DNA from: Clytia hemisphaerica
Taxonomy: Eukaryota; Cnidaria; Hydrozoa; Leptothecata; Clytiidae
Assembly: GCA_902728285.1 (NCBI GenBank)
Contig: CACVBU010000749.1
Location: 1-64,000, forward strand
Reading direction: 5' to 3'
DNA length: 64,000 bases
Position 1 is the stretch's first letter. Every line of letters starts with the position of its first letter. Shown in pieces: positions 34,101 through 44,748 of this stretch. The notes under the pieces were generated by a model, which had not been told where the DNA came from, made no database searches, and saw nothing but the letters and a program-made list of their open reading frames with translations. A program made the translations under genes and the position numbers.

Positions 34101-37100
34101 TACTCTTCACTTGGAAATGTAAAAGACACGTTTATTATATGTTGAAGTAAAGGGTGTATGGCTAGTTGGGCTACCTGTAGCAAAAGTGGGTTCGCTGTAT
34201 ATTCTGGATAAACTAATCCATATGATACTTTCTCTTCTTCTTCAGCAAATGTCCCTATATCGAATAGAGTACAGTGAAGTCTTTTAAACTCGAATTCGAA
34301 TCTCTCCTTCACTAGAACAATGTTCCTGTGGTCCTATGTAAAACTTTTATAAAAAAGTATTTATAACCCTAAATCTTTCATAATTCAAATGGTCAATAAG
34401 ATAAAAAGTTACTTACCCAGAATTCTGTCCCATATTATCAAAGTCCCACCTATAAATGAAAAGACAAAGTATTTACCGGATGAAGACAAGAATTATAATT
34501 CTTCTGAGCATACACGCACACCAAAATTTAGGTGGATGATGTATGATCCATGATTGGAGCTCAAAACAAATCTTTTCTTCGATTTAATCGCAAGCCTAAG
34601 ATTCAGATTTTAACATACAACTATGACTAACCGTAGTTTGTATCGATACAATATATATTCCTTCCTGGAAGAAAAAAAGTTTACAATTAAAAAGGTTAGG
34701 TTTCTGGTGTTAAAATTAGCGTAAATGAGGAAAAACTTAAATCTTTAGTTAAGAATGTTTCTTTTAACTATCGGCGCCGAAATGTTATTGGCACTTTGTT
34801 GCTTTGGATCTTTCGATTTGGGAGGGGTTAAGTGGATTCCAGGCTACATTCTCAGGAACATTTTTGAGCTTTGAGATCCTAAGGTCGTAAGTCTTCATGC
34901 TAAAACTCAGAATTAAAACTCTACTTTCCAACCGTACTTTATAAAGCACTTAAAAATCACTTGCGGTTTTCAAATTTGAGGGAATTCCCCTTTTGTGCCA
35001 AGTATTACAGTGGGTATTGTAGAGTGTAGTAATTCCCTTAATTAATTGGACCATGGTAATATTCCTGGTAGAGTAGTATTCAAATTAAGTTTCCCGTCTA
35101 CATACCATGATGAACTCGATGGTGACTTGCCGTGTTAAAAATGTATTCCAATGGACCAAGTTTTGGAACAACCTGTTAGAGAAGAACACATAGCTAGTTA
35201 TTTAAATCTTCATATTCAGTTTCGATTAAATATGATTAAGTAATAGGTACATTATTTGTAGAAAATTTGTGATGAAAGAATATTCGTCGGCAAAAACTAC
35301 GAAAATAATCGTCTCATAACTTTATATCAAAGAAGTCTCTATCAATAAGATAAATAGTTGAAGGGGTTCAAGGTTTTTGATGACCGTGATATCAGCTTTT
35401 TTTCTTTTTTTCTGCTATAAAACTTTAGACCAACTGTTTTTTTTTTCATAAAAAACTTCCAAAATGACCTGCGCCTTTCGTACCGACTTAGAAAACTACA
35501 CCCCTTTGAGAAACTTAGAGTTATTTGTAACTTTTGATGCCGGCTCTCTGCACATTTAGGTGTAGTTCTTTACTATTTACCTCAGTATGAATCCAAACTT
35601 GGTACAACAAATTGAACTGCGCATGCACCAGATATATAGAAGGAGGAAGAATCAATGCGATCGGGATGTAAACCAACTGAAAATGAAAAAGAAATTCAGG
35701 AATTCGACGCAACATTTTAAATTGAATTGTTCTAAAACACTCGTTTTTTATTGAAATCCCAATGGGGATAGAAATTTTATCGTTCCCGAGCTTTAAAGTA
35801 TCTAGTGGTTTTGGACAGCAAATTTTTGCATTGAATTTCCAAAGAGGATGAAATCAAAATCATTTTCCCGGTGGGACTGAAATTGTAGGGTATTTTGTCC
35901 ACTGGGGACGAAATTTTGGCAAATTTTTTCAGTTGGGCTGGGGTCTCAGCGGACACAGGGGTGTTTTTTGAACAACATATTAACCCTTTTAGTCTCGAGG
36001 TTTTTCATAACTATCAAATAGTCTTCAATACATATTTCGGGACTGAAGGTTTAAATCATAGGTTTAGTTAAACTTACTTTGAAGTATTTTTGAGCAATAC
36101 TTTGTCGAAAGGCAGTTGTTAAATTGTAATCTTCAGAGCTGTGATGCATCTGATGCGCACACCATAACAAATTCACTTCTGAATATTGAGTTTTGCAATA
36201 CAAATAGAAGTATATATTTTCAGTCACGGCGTAGTAGTAACTGCTTATTTAGTGGGGATTCCAGAAGTAAATCAGAGCGCCTAAAATAATTTGTGGTAAT
36301 TAAGATTTTTCAGGGAAATCTTCTTTGTCTTAAATATTTTTTCCAAGATTGTAGCTTATCATAATAATAATTTAAGATTTAGTGAGCTCTAACTAATATC
36401 AACGGACACTGCAAATAATAGCGGACAGACACTTTTTTACTTCTATCGAGTGTCTATTAGTTGCATTTCTCAAGTTTATATACATACCATGTGCCATTCT
36501 ATGAAACCAGTAATATGCAAAATCAATAGCGACGAACGCAAACAACCATGTCCAAACAGAATCCCAAGGAAGTGTTGTCAATCTATAAGATAAAAGTTTC
36601 TTTAATAGCTTGGTCTTGACATAGATAGGATAAATCGAAATATGTCACTGTATCGTTACTTTAGCTGAAAAAAACAACGATAACCACTACAATTTTTGAA
36701 GCCATTCCCCTTAAGAAAAATGTATTCGCTTAAAAGAGCTCCAACCCGATCGCACTTATTTCAAACTAACCTGTAGTGTTGGTGAACATAGCAATACAAA
36801 ACATATCCCAAAGGTTGAACGACCAATTTATTTATGGTCACTTGAAACATTGCAGCAGAAATATTGTTGAAAACGTAAAATAACTTGTGATTGTATCCAT
36901 CTTGTAAGAAAGCGATAAACATCTCAAGAAATACTGCTGCAACGAAGAATGGTAATGCCTTTAAAAGAAATAACGTAAATGGAAATCTTTATATGCTTCT
37001 GAAACTGAAGAGTCGATAGATTTCCAACAGAACTAAAAAGATTATCAAAAGAAATCAGAGCTGTCTCTTATGTTAGAGATCGATTCGAGAGCTACTCATC

Positions 37101-37873
37101 AACGACTTAAAACTTCCAGCAGCTTTAATTTATTAAAAAGAACGTACGTTAAAAATTAGGGGCGTTTTTGAAATCACGCCCAATTAAAATGTAGATTTTC
37201 TTTAATAGCAAGCTAGACGACTAATTCAGAAATGGTAGAAATAAAGCAAAAAGTAATGGAGGGAACAATTTTAGTCTATAAAACCCCCGGGGGGGGGGGG
37301 TACTAGGTTTGCGAGGTGACGGGTATGTCCGAGCCTAAAATCGAAAATCGACCCTTTGAGAGACAAAATGTTGGTGATTTTGGAACCCTTTGAGAGACTT
37401 TTTCCTAAATTTTGGTCCATTTTTTCCAAATTTTGGTTTGATTGTCACCAAATTTTGGTCAAAATTTTTGGAAATCGTGACCCTTTGAGAGAGAAATTTT
37501 TGATTTTCGTGATTTTGGGACCCTTTCAGAGACTAACTTTTGAATTTGTACCCCTTTGAGAGACTTTTGAGGAATGAGAAAAGGTACCCTTATGGCTCGC
37601 ACATACCCGGCACCCATTTTGCCTAAGTACCACCCCCCCCCCCCGGGATAAAAACTAAATCCCGTAACAATAATCTATTTTATACACACATTATAAACGA
37701 CTCTAGTTTAACATATTAGGGGTAGAAATCCATACCTCGATCAAGTAATCTGGTACTTCAATTGGTGTTTCAAACATATGCTTATGAGGATCCATGATAT
37801 AAAAAAATCGACCAACCATTTCGACATGACTCATGTTCTGAGAGTGTACTTTCACAAGCCGCCCCTCCGCCAT
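31172..37873 (-). CDS. AGMO: Alkylglycerol monooxygenase (glyceryl-ether monooxygenase)
   Basis: Fifteen exons on the minus strand: 37736-37873, 36771-36958, 36488-36582, 36078-36178, 35581-35676, 35106-35172, 34632-34664, 34417-34449, 34175-34254, 33872-33931, 33524-33607, 32410-32538, 31907-31989, 31303-31391, 31172-31284. All junctions are GT-AG and in phase, giving 462 residues (human ~445). Start: MAEGRLVKVH. The fatty-acid-hydroxylase histidine clusters are intact: HRMAHE (its Glu spans a splice), HQMHHSSED and HRVHHG; LPWDSVWTW and FNLLYQVWIHTE match AGMO. The ER membrane enzyme uses di-iron and tetrahydrobiopterin to oxidise ether lipids to an aldehyde and glycerol. The donor after exon 11 (GTTCGT) is weak but fits the alignment. 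Some introns hold transposons. The product is apparently complete. Confidence 0.93.
32037..32300. repeat. Dispersed CCACTGG-rich repeat, copy 2 (AGMO intron)
   Basis: Shares CCCACTGGAAATTTTTGCCAAAATAT and similar phrases with 13848-14165, and with 35750-35975 in inverse. It occupies AGMO intron 12. Confidence 0.5.
32657..33382. mobile_element. TIR element with GACGGAATT repeats (AGMO intron 11)
   Basis: The ends GTAGGGGGGGGTTTCA and TGAAACCCCCCCTTAC are inverted. Between them runs a degenerate GACGGAATTNCGGAAATT minisatellite on both sides of an inserted LINE fragment. No coding capacity. Confidence 0.7.
32855..33229 (+). mobile_element. 5'-truncated LINE: C-terminal end of ORF2 and ATA tail
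   Basis: An open frame to 33149 encodes a piece with TKSFYYRTIPTWNALPRFVV and FKQNLNEAW, the usual extreme C-terminus of CR1/L2/RTE-like reverse-transcriptase ORFs. A short 3' UTR and an (ATA)n tail (33209-33227) follow. It lies inside the GACGGAATT element and so is younger than it. Its orientation is antisense to AGMO. Confidence 0.8.
35750..35975. repeat. Dispersed CCACTGG-rich repeat, copy 3 (inverted)
   Basis: A minus-orientation relative of the repeats at 13848-14165 and 32037-32300, seen in TTTCCCGGTGGGACTGAAATT and CCACTGGGGACGAAATTTTG. It lies in AGMO intron 4, between exons 36078-36178 and 35581-35676. Confidence 0.5.
37284..37647. mobile_element. G/C-tract TIR element with CCCTTTGAGAGAC minisatellite (AGMO intron 1)
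   Basis: The ends are CCCCCGGGGGGGGGGG-TACTAGG and CCTAAGTACCACCCCCCCCC-CGGG, flanked by ATAAAA on both sides (37278-37283, 37648-37653). The interior contains about five ACCCTTTGAGAGAC copies spaced 40-70 bp apart. The 11-13 base homopolymers at the tips are unusual and may be mis-sized. Confidence 0.8.
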
Positions 37874-37919
37874 GGCTGGATTAGGATCTCGACTGGGAGT
37901 GTTTGTGTGGATAATTTAA

Positions 37920-39440
37920 AAGAAAAATTTGGTCTTGACTAAAATTTTGTTTTGTATCGTAAAACAGAGATTTAAACGAATTGCTTTTCTTAGCAAAATA
38001 TTGGATGGGTATGGTATGGTATGGTTTACTACATTGTTGAGTTTATGTCACACACATATATGTGATATTCTTAGTGTCTGTTTCTTAAAATATTTCTTTA
38101 CTACAATAACGATCATAATCACATAATACTACTGCAAATCATACGTATTCATTACAAATTCTTAAGCTGATCGTATTGTGGGCAAACCCATCCCCCAATG
38201 CAGAGCCTGCTTCCTTGCTAGTCCCAATCCAACTCTGTTGTCATCCTTTTCACATCGTCTCAAGTTCAAACTACAAGGTGTCTGGGTACTAGTACCCATG
38301 TTCTATATTATAGTCATATATCAGTTTGCGCACCAACAGGTGGGCGGATGACACCCGTGACATTTACACAATCTTAAAATACGGACACTTCAAGGTAAAG
38401 TTGGGAGTTTCCATATGGCTGCATTTCACTCTAAGTAGCAACACCTTTTTATGAAAGGTGACACTGAAATTTTGGACATTGGAAGCAAAAAAGGTGCTTT
38501 CAAAGTTTCAATGACGCCGAGGTTAGGTAGGAAATCCTACCTAAGTCACGTGACATTACAATAGAATTTCAGCACTTAACCAATCAGAAGCTTCGCGGGG
38601 TTTCGAAAACAATAGCAGCAATATTTTTTGCGATATTCACTTTTTTTGCTTGGAAGAGTTTAAAGCACTCTTACTTCCCAATACACAAGTTTACCAATTG
38701 AACTAAAATATTCCTGTATCTGCAAATCCTCTTCATACATACTATCGATAACATATACACTTATACTATTTCATAACAATGTAACCCGAGACACATGATG
38801 AATTTATTATCTCTACAACGGAGCGTTTTTTGCCTTGTTTACATAGCTACACTCTTTTTCTTTCATAAGGGCAACTTTATAAGAACAACGAGGCTCAAAA
38901 TCTCCAAATGCTGAGCCTGAAATGACATAGTCAATTTCAAGCAATTTAGGGGTCAAAGTAATAAATTAGCCTAAAATACCCCAATTTCATCCAATAAATA
39001 AGAACAGGAAAAGAACAATTTAAGCAGCCGAGCCATCAAAAAGTTACTTGTTCTTATAAAAAAGAGCGTATATTCATTGCTTTCGTCTTATTCTAATCAA
39101 TAGTACTTGTGCAAAATTTTAGGGTTATACGTCGTCCAGATCAGGTTTTATGATTTTATTGTGAATAACATGACATAAAACCCAGTTTAAATCACTTATG
39201 AAATCATTTTCAAATTTTGACACGTGATAGGCATTATTAAAATGTGAATTTGAAAAATAAAATAAAAAATTGAAAATTTTAGTTATCTTCAGCATATATT
39301 TTAAGAAAAATCTTTAAAATCCCTTTATATCTTTCATAAATTCGCATCTTTGCGGCTTTTGTTTGGATAGGCCATTCCGGCTATTCCAAGTTATTCCGGG
39401 TTTTAAGGCTTCCGATCGAAAGTCGTGAAAGGAAAAATTT
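37920..39440. other. Non-genic region upstream of AGMO
   Basis: No exon was recognised. TGGGTATGGTATGGTATGG near 38005 and the moderately GC-rich block 38170-38290 resemble the 3' part of a LINE but cannot be placed. A perfect AGGTAGGAAATCCTACCT palindrome lies near 38525. Confidence 0.35.
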
Positions 39441-39444
39441 TCAA

Positions 39445-40000
39445 AGGTGATGGCTTCTTCATAAAGACGAAAGACATGTATCTATTTTTCGGATCCGGTA
39501 TGCGGGAATAGTGTCAGGACCTGGAGGCGACCTGGTAGGGTCGGGTATGGGTGTGGTTTGGGTGTGGTTACGTATCAGATTGGCTAGGAATTGGGTTATT
39601 ATTAGTTAGGGTTAGGGTTGGAAATAAGCACTCTTTTGTAATTCTCTCTTAATACAGTCTGGTCTGCAGTTTGTACAATATAAATAGCCGTCAGAAGCGC
39701 TATTCCGGTATGAATCCGCAGCGCAGTGGATTCTTGATATGCGTAAGTCGAGATGATGTCATATTTTTTAACGGAAGCACCCAAAAAAGCCGGTTTTTGA
39801 CCTCTGTGTTTCTATTTTTATTAACAGAGAGAGTCAAATCCCGGCTTTTTTAGGGTGTTTCCGCTAGAAAAATGACTTACGAGCATTGGAACTTTGCATT
39901 TAGTGGGTTCGAATCCCAGGTGGCGATCTGTCGGTAAGTCATTCAGTAAGTTAGAAAACATAGAAAATAACTCACAAAGAAACAGAAAGTCAGAAAAACT
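39445..40000 (+). mobile_element. Composite repeat with tRNA-like segment, copy 1
   Basis: Matches 51895-52325 in reverse over most of its length (CGGATCCGG, CTGGTAGGGTCGGGTATGGGTGTGG, CTTTGCATTTAGTGGGTTCGAATCCCA). The last phrase is a tRNA B box and T-arm. It holds a small hairpin MITE (39743-39880) that splits the tRNA-like part. It is probably a SINE-type element; ends are approximate. Confidence 0.65.
39743..39880. mobile_element. Hairpin MITE splitting the tRNA-like segment
   Basis: GTAAGTC, AACGGAAGCACCCAAAAAAGCCGG and the rest of this arm return inverted as CCGGCTTTTTTAGGGTGTTTCCG and GACTTAC. It is absent from the second copy of the host repeat at 51895-52325, which confirms insertion. 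Confidence 0.75.
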
Positions 40001-40422
40001 AGAGTATAGGTAATGTTCTAGTTGCGTTGGTAAGTTGGGGAGTTGGGGAGTTGCTATTCTCGAGTTGGGGAGTTCGTAAAAAAACTTTACGGCGACCGAA
40101 AATTTTCTAATTTAAACTAATGTAGCCCAAAAGTACAAATTTCAAATTAGCCAGTACCAAACATATTATTGACTTTAAGATCATGAAAATGGTAAGGTGC
40201 TGGCTAGCAAAGCCAAAATACTTAGTACTGTTATGTCATTGTCATAATGCTGACAACATGACACGTTCTAGTAAAAATATTGACAAAATCTTTAAATACA
40301 ATGATTGTCAAACAAATTCCCCAAAAAATATTGATCATACTGCAAGTGATGCTTATTGTATAAAAGGATATAAGTTGACAGTCATCTTAGCTTCAAAAAA
40401 TTCGTAGAGAGCATATTACAGG

Positions 40423-40498
40423 TACCGTGAGTATCACAGCGCGAATAAATTCGATTAATATTTTCTTTTTGAAAACTTGACCTCTGATACTCAGGGTA
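40423..40498 (+). mobile_element. 76-bp TACC-ended micro-element
   Basis: TACCGTGAGTATCACAG to CTGATACTCAGGGTA, with perfect 9-bp duplications TATTACAGG (40414-40422, 40499-40507). It has the same ends as the 543-bp elements at 11174 and 12590 and keeps only terminal sequence. Confidence 0.92.
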
Positions 40499-41028
40499 TA
40501 TTACAGGTGGTATATGTATTATACGTATTATATGTGTTATATGTTACTCTCATATTACATTTACTTTCAAAATCGTACTTTTGATGTATGTCATTCTTTT
40601 TCGGTAGCCGGTAATTTTTTAACTCCCCAACTCGAAACTAGAAACTCCCCAACTCGAAACTAGCAACCCAAAAAAATGAAGCATTTTTATTTCGAGTTAA
40701 TTTTTTAACTCGGTTTTTTTATTGACCGTTTTCCTCTCGAGTTAAATCAAGGAAAATAACTCGAAATCATTTATACAGCATTTTGATTTCAAGTTAAATA
40801 ACTCCAAATGAAAATTTCGTCAAAATGATTTCGAGTTATATAACTAAGGGTCATAAATTCTTGAATCCTAGACCAAAATTTATGAAAATTCTGGCTGAAA
40901 TTTCGAGGGAGGAAATAGTCTCTCTTCTCTTAGGGTGAGAAAAGGTTCAAAAATTGGCAGAATCTTCTAAAGGCAGTCTCTCTAAGAGCCCAGGGGGTGT
41001 AGTCGGATTCTGGACTGACGGTATGTGT

Positions 41029-41099
41029 TACCGTGAGTATCACAGCGTGAATAAATTAATATTTTCTCTTTGAAAACTTGACCTCTGATACTCAGGGTA
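41029..41099 (+). mobile_element. 71-bp TACC-ended micro-element
   Basis: Nearly the same sequence as 40423-40498, flanked by GGTATGTGT (41020-41028) and GGTATGTGC (41100-41108), a 9-bp duplication with one mismatch. Confidence 0.9.
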
Positions 41100-41845
41100 G
41101 GTATGTGCTAGGCTGCATGCATCCCCAAATTAGTTTTGATATAGGGGATGCGAATCGGGCTCTCATATCGCTTCCGAGAAAATTACCGAATAGCTATGTA
41201 TTTTGCAGAATTTTGGCCAAGTCGAATAACATTACAGTGTAGTCTAGTTTTTGTCCCTGAGGTGATTGACAAATAAAAAATAGACACGCTTGGTGTGATT
41301 ATTCTATATATTTATTTGACTCTACTACTATAAGAAAGCTATAGCCCATCCACAATCCGTGGAAATCGACGAAAAAAGAGCCTGCCATCATTAACTCGAT
41401 GAAAAAATTTGCCATTCTAATTTCGAGTTAAAAACAACATTTTAACTCGATGGAAAAAATCATTATTTTTCTCTCGAGTTAAAACGAGGAATATAACTCG
41501 ATGAAATAATTTGGAATAAAAAATCCGATTTATATAACTCAAGAAGAAAATGGTCAATAAAAAAAACGAGTTAAAAAATTAACTCGAAATAAAAATGCTT
41601 CATTTTTATTTCGAGTTACGGGCCTTAACTCGAAGATTTCATAACTCGAAGCCATATAGCTCGATCATATAACTCGAAGATTATGTGCCTCCTCCCTAAC
41701 TCGCGACTAGAATAGTTTCTAAACTCAAAAACTACGAACAAGAGACTCTGGAAAGTACGAAATAAGTCTAGATCTTTTTTTTGTCTTTGTGAAGAAGCCA
41801 CGAACATTTTCAAAAGGGTTTAAAGCAAAACGAAGACATAAAGTG

Positions 41846-42446
41846 GGAAAGAGTTACATCGGATCACCCAAAGTACCTTCATGTTTTTTTTTTATTTTCT
41901 TATCTCTGATCCTGTCTTTCTCTTTTCTGACTGTCTGATTTTCTGAGTTTCTGAGACTTAGTTTCTCATTTCTGACTGAGTTTTCATACCTGTCAATCAT
42001 TTGTCCATCAATTTCGACCAACCTAATTTTCGACCCGAGCGGGATTCGAACCACCACCAAAGAAAGACCTTCTGATTCGGAAGTCAGCGCTCTATCCATT
42101 GAGCCATCACCGCACATCAAATCCACACAATTCATAACATATTATACCGAACTGGCAAAAGACGGGGGTAATGTTATTATAATATGGGTAAAAGTACCCC
42201 TTTTTTAAACCTGACTGAAATTCGAGCCGTTACTAGCAACCCTGCGGGGCCCAAGGCGCCGAGTATGCACCCGGCACAGTGACAAGCCGTTACTAGCAAC
42301 CCTGACCCTACTTAACTGTTAGTTAATCAATTCCAAACAACAAAACCCCCGGAAAGGTGGCTATCAGCGATCCGTGGATAAAAAAATAAAAAAATGAAAA
42401 ATAAATAAATGAAGGTAACTTTGGGTGATCCGATATAACTCTCTCC
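41846..42446. mobile_element. 601-bp TIR element carrying a tRNA-like segment
   Basis: The ends GGAAAGAGTTACATCGGATC and GATCCGATATAACTCTCTCC are inverted, flanked by 9-bp duplications CATAAAGTG (41837-41845, 42447-42455). On the minus strand at about 42115-42030 lies a tRNA-like stretch with A box TGGCTCAATGGATAGAGCGC, a CCG-type anticodon loop and B box GGTTCGAATCCC. The spacing before the T-arm is too long for a normal tRNA. A repeat GAGCCGTTACTAGCAACCCTG occurs twice near 42224-42303. Confidence 0.85.
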
Positions 42447-43065
42447 CATAAAGTGGTGTCACAAATGTTGTATGTTCCAGTGTTGGTTGGTGTATGGTAA
42501 GTTCTTCTACCTAAGGTTGATATTTTAAGTCTCTGCTTGCCATCTCAACAACCACCCATGGGTGCGGTTGTATAATGATTTCTACCATTTCTTGGATTAC
42601 TGACTTCTGCCAGTCAGTTTTTCAAGAACTTTGTTTTTCAAATGCCATTTTTTCTCGTACGGAGACGAGACCAGCGATGAAGTACTGAAGTACAATTTAT
42701 AGCAACCAACACTAATCTCATCATCGTCTCCCCTCTCTCACCAACACTCCATCGCAGCCAGTCTGGAAAGGAGGGAAATGTTATACGCTGGAGCGATGGA
42801 GATGCCCCAACTAAAAACTGTGGGAAAAGTTGAAGGCAGCCAGTTTGGTGTTTTTAAGATAAAAACAGCAATTATTGCTCTTTTCGGCAACTATTGCCGA
42901 AAACAGAAATTTTTTTAATGATGAAATGCTGAGTCAGCAGAAATGTGCTGTCCTTTTTTAGGGCAACAAAGATGTCAGAGGTGTTTCAAAAATAAAGGTT
43001 TTTTGGATCTTTAAAGTGATTTTTTCAACTTTTCATTGCTCAATAGACCTTTTTTCAAAGAGGCC

Positions 43066-43200
43066 ACCCTGTTGAATAATTATGTAGTCCAGCAGAAAAA
43101 CAATGATAAAACCATGCATAATTATTACAATATGCATGATAAAGTAATTATGCATGGCTCTATCATTGTTTTTATGGCTGGACTACATAATTCAGTGAGG
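43066..43200. repeat. Hairpin repeat ATAATTATGTAGTCCAGC
   Basis: CCCTGTTGAATAATTATGTAGTCCAGC and following sequence mirror GGCTGGACTACATAATTCAG, with ATGCATAATTA motifs in the centre. MITE-like; no coding. Confidence 0.7.
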
Positions 43201-43357
43201 CTGGAACTTCGATTTTTGAGGATTACGATTTTACCAGTTTTTTAGCGATTTTTGCCTCGCTAGCCCAAATCTCGCAACCTCTTTACCTTAAAGGAAGATC
43301 GAAATTAGAGTTTTTCAGCGTTCCGAAAAAAACGCATAGTAGAAATTTTTTCATCTT

Positions 43358-43548
43358 TGTAGTGACCTACCTTGATAGGTTTATGTTGAGCGAGGCAAAA
43401 GCCTCTTAGTTGCAAGCTTGGCAGAGAGTGCAGACGTCTTTTATGAAGAAGAAGAAATAGTTGTAAGAACTGAACTTTACCTTGTCAATTATTTGTGTCA
43501 CTCCCTGTTTGTTGACCCCCCAAGCACTTCGACTAAGTGGGTACTACA
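43358..43548 (+). repeat. 5' LTR
   Basis: 191 bp, TG...CA ended (TGTAGTG to ACTACA), compact for this class. It drives transcription of the element. Confidence 0.95.
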
Positions 43549-43549
43549 T

Positions 43550-43567
43550 TGGCGACGAATAGACTTA
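43550..43567 (+). other. Primer binding site
   Basis: TGGCGACGAATAGAC starts two bases after the 5' LTR, where a host tRNA primes minus-strand synthesis. The tRNA is not identified. Confidence 0.6.
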
Positions 43568-43700
43568 TGTTACCCAGTTCCAGATGATCAACAACCTAAA
43601 ATAGACTCTTGTAGTTTCCAGAGTTTCCAGAGAAAAATTCCAAGTTGCGCTTGCTTCCGATCGAACCAGCCACATTTTGTCTCGATAAGTCAAATCCAAT

Positions 43701-44748
43701 ATGGCCGCCAGAGGCGCTCTCTATTCCGCCCTCCCAACCTTCAAACGCCCAAAAGACGCGGGTGCCGCCCCCCTCGATTCGTTCGATAAATATATCAAGA
43801 GAGCAAACATGATTTTTGATACGGAGGACATTGACGAAGATAAGAAAAAAGAAAGCTCTTTTGCAACTCTGGGGTGGAGACGAAATGATTACGTTTTTCG
43901 AGCACGAAGGAAAGGTGACGACAGAAGATACATACGCAGCCGCAATTGACAAAATCAGAAATTCCTTAAAGGGACAGATAAACGAAGTTTACCCGGTATT
44001 TAAACTTTTTAACGAGATGCCACAAGGGCAGATGCCGTTCACCGAATGGTACACAAAAGTTTTGGATCAAGCAAAGCTCTGCAATTTCGCCACCTACACT
44101 GCAAAGAAAGCCGCTCGCGACGCCATGACGATGCAGACGAATAACAATAAGCTCAGGAAACATGCCCTCGCGGAGGGTGCAAATTTCGATGATTTCGTTA
44201 AATACGGAATAGCGCTAGAATCATCATCGACACAAGCGCAAAACATTGAGAAACAGGAGAATGTTAACTGGATCGGCAGTAGAAGAGGACCAAGAAGACC
44301 AGACCCACCGAAACCGAACATCACGAGAGATTCGATCGGTAGGGGAAAGCAAACCGAAAGTTCCCCAAAAATTTGTGACTTTTGCGGATATGAACGTCGG
44401 AAAGCCCACTCAAAAGGAAAGTGTCCCGCAAAAGGGAAACGTTGCAATGATTGCAAGAAGAAGCACCATTTTGCAAAATCGCCAGTATGTCCTGGTGCAC
44501 CAGAAACAGATGTTAATGCCCTGGACGAATCGAGTGATTCGGACGATGAACAACTGATGGGTCGCATTTTGACCGTGAACTTCATCCCTCTGGTGAATGA
44601 CCAAAATGAAATTGAAATGATCGATGTGGAAGCCAATGGTACGTGTTTGAAAATGAGAGTCGACTCCGGATGCAGAAAGACTCTGATCCCAGAAAAAGAC
44701 TTTCGCAAGTTTGCCAACACGACCAGACTGTATAAAAATCGAAAGTGA
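43701..44748 (+). pseudogene. gag with protease start, one frameshift
   Basis: The ATG at 43701 opens a frame that loses coherence near an A-run at about 43842. The capsid-like part continues in the next frame to 44748. A zinc knuckle follows (CDFCGYERRKAHSKGKC) with a second, degenerate one (CNDCKKKHHF). The protease active site is MRVDSGC (DSG rather than DTG). The remainder of the protease lies in the pol frame, one base back, so either a -1 programmed shift or damage separates gag-pro from pol. Confidence 0.8.

Larger units (their letters stand above)
40017..41720. mobile_element. Element dense in TAACTCGA/TCGAGTTA motifs
   Basis: A 55-bp sequence at 40672-40726 (AATGAAGCATTTTTATTTCG on) is repeated almost perfectly inverted at 41551-41605. 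About twenty AACTCGA or TCGAGTT copies, in both orientations, cluster at 40620-40850 and 41390-41700. The centre carries the two small TACC elements. No coding region. The motif may be a subterminal transposase-binding site; outer boundaries are uncertain. Confidence 0.6.

Noticed and set aside
39604..39620. Telomere repeat (TTAGGG)
   Set aside because: Only about two copies (TTAGGGTTAGGGTTGG) within an interspersed repeat; no array.
42030..42120. tRNA-Arg gene on the minus strand
   Set aside because: Anticodon stem closes poorly and the region before the T-arm is too long; it lies inside a TIR element.
41854..42135. 93-residue minus-strand protein
   Set aside because: It translates the tRNA-like part and CT-rich spacer of a transposon.
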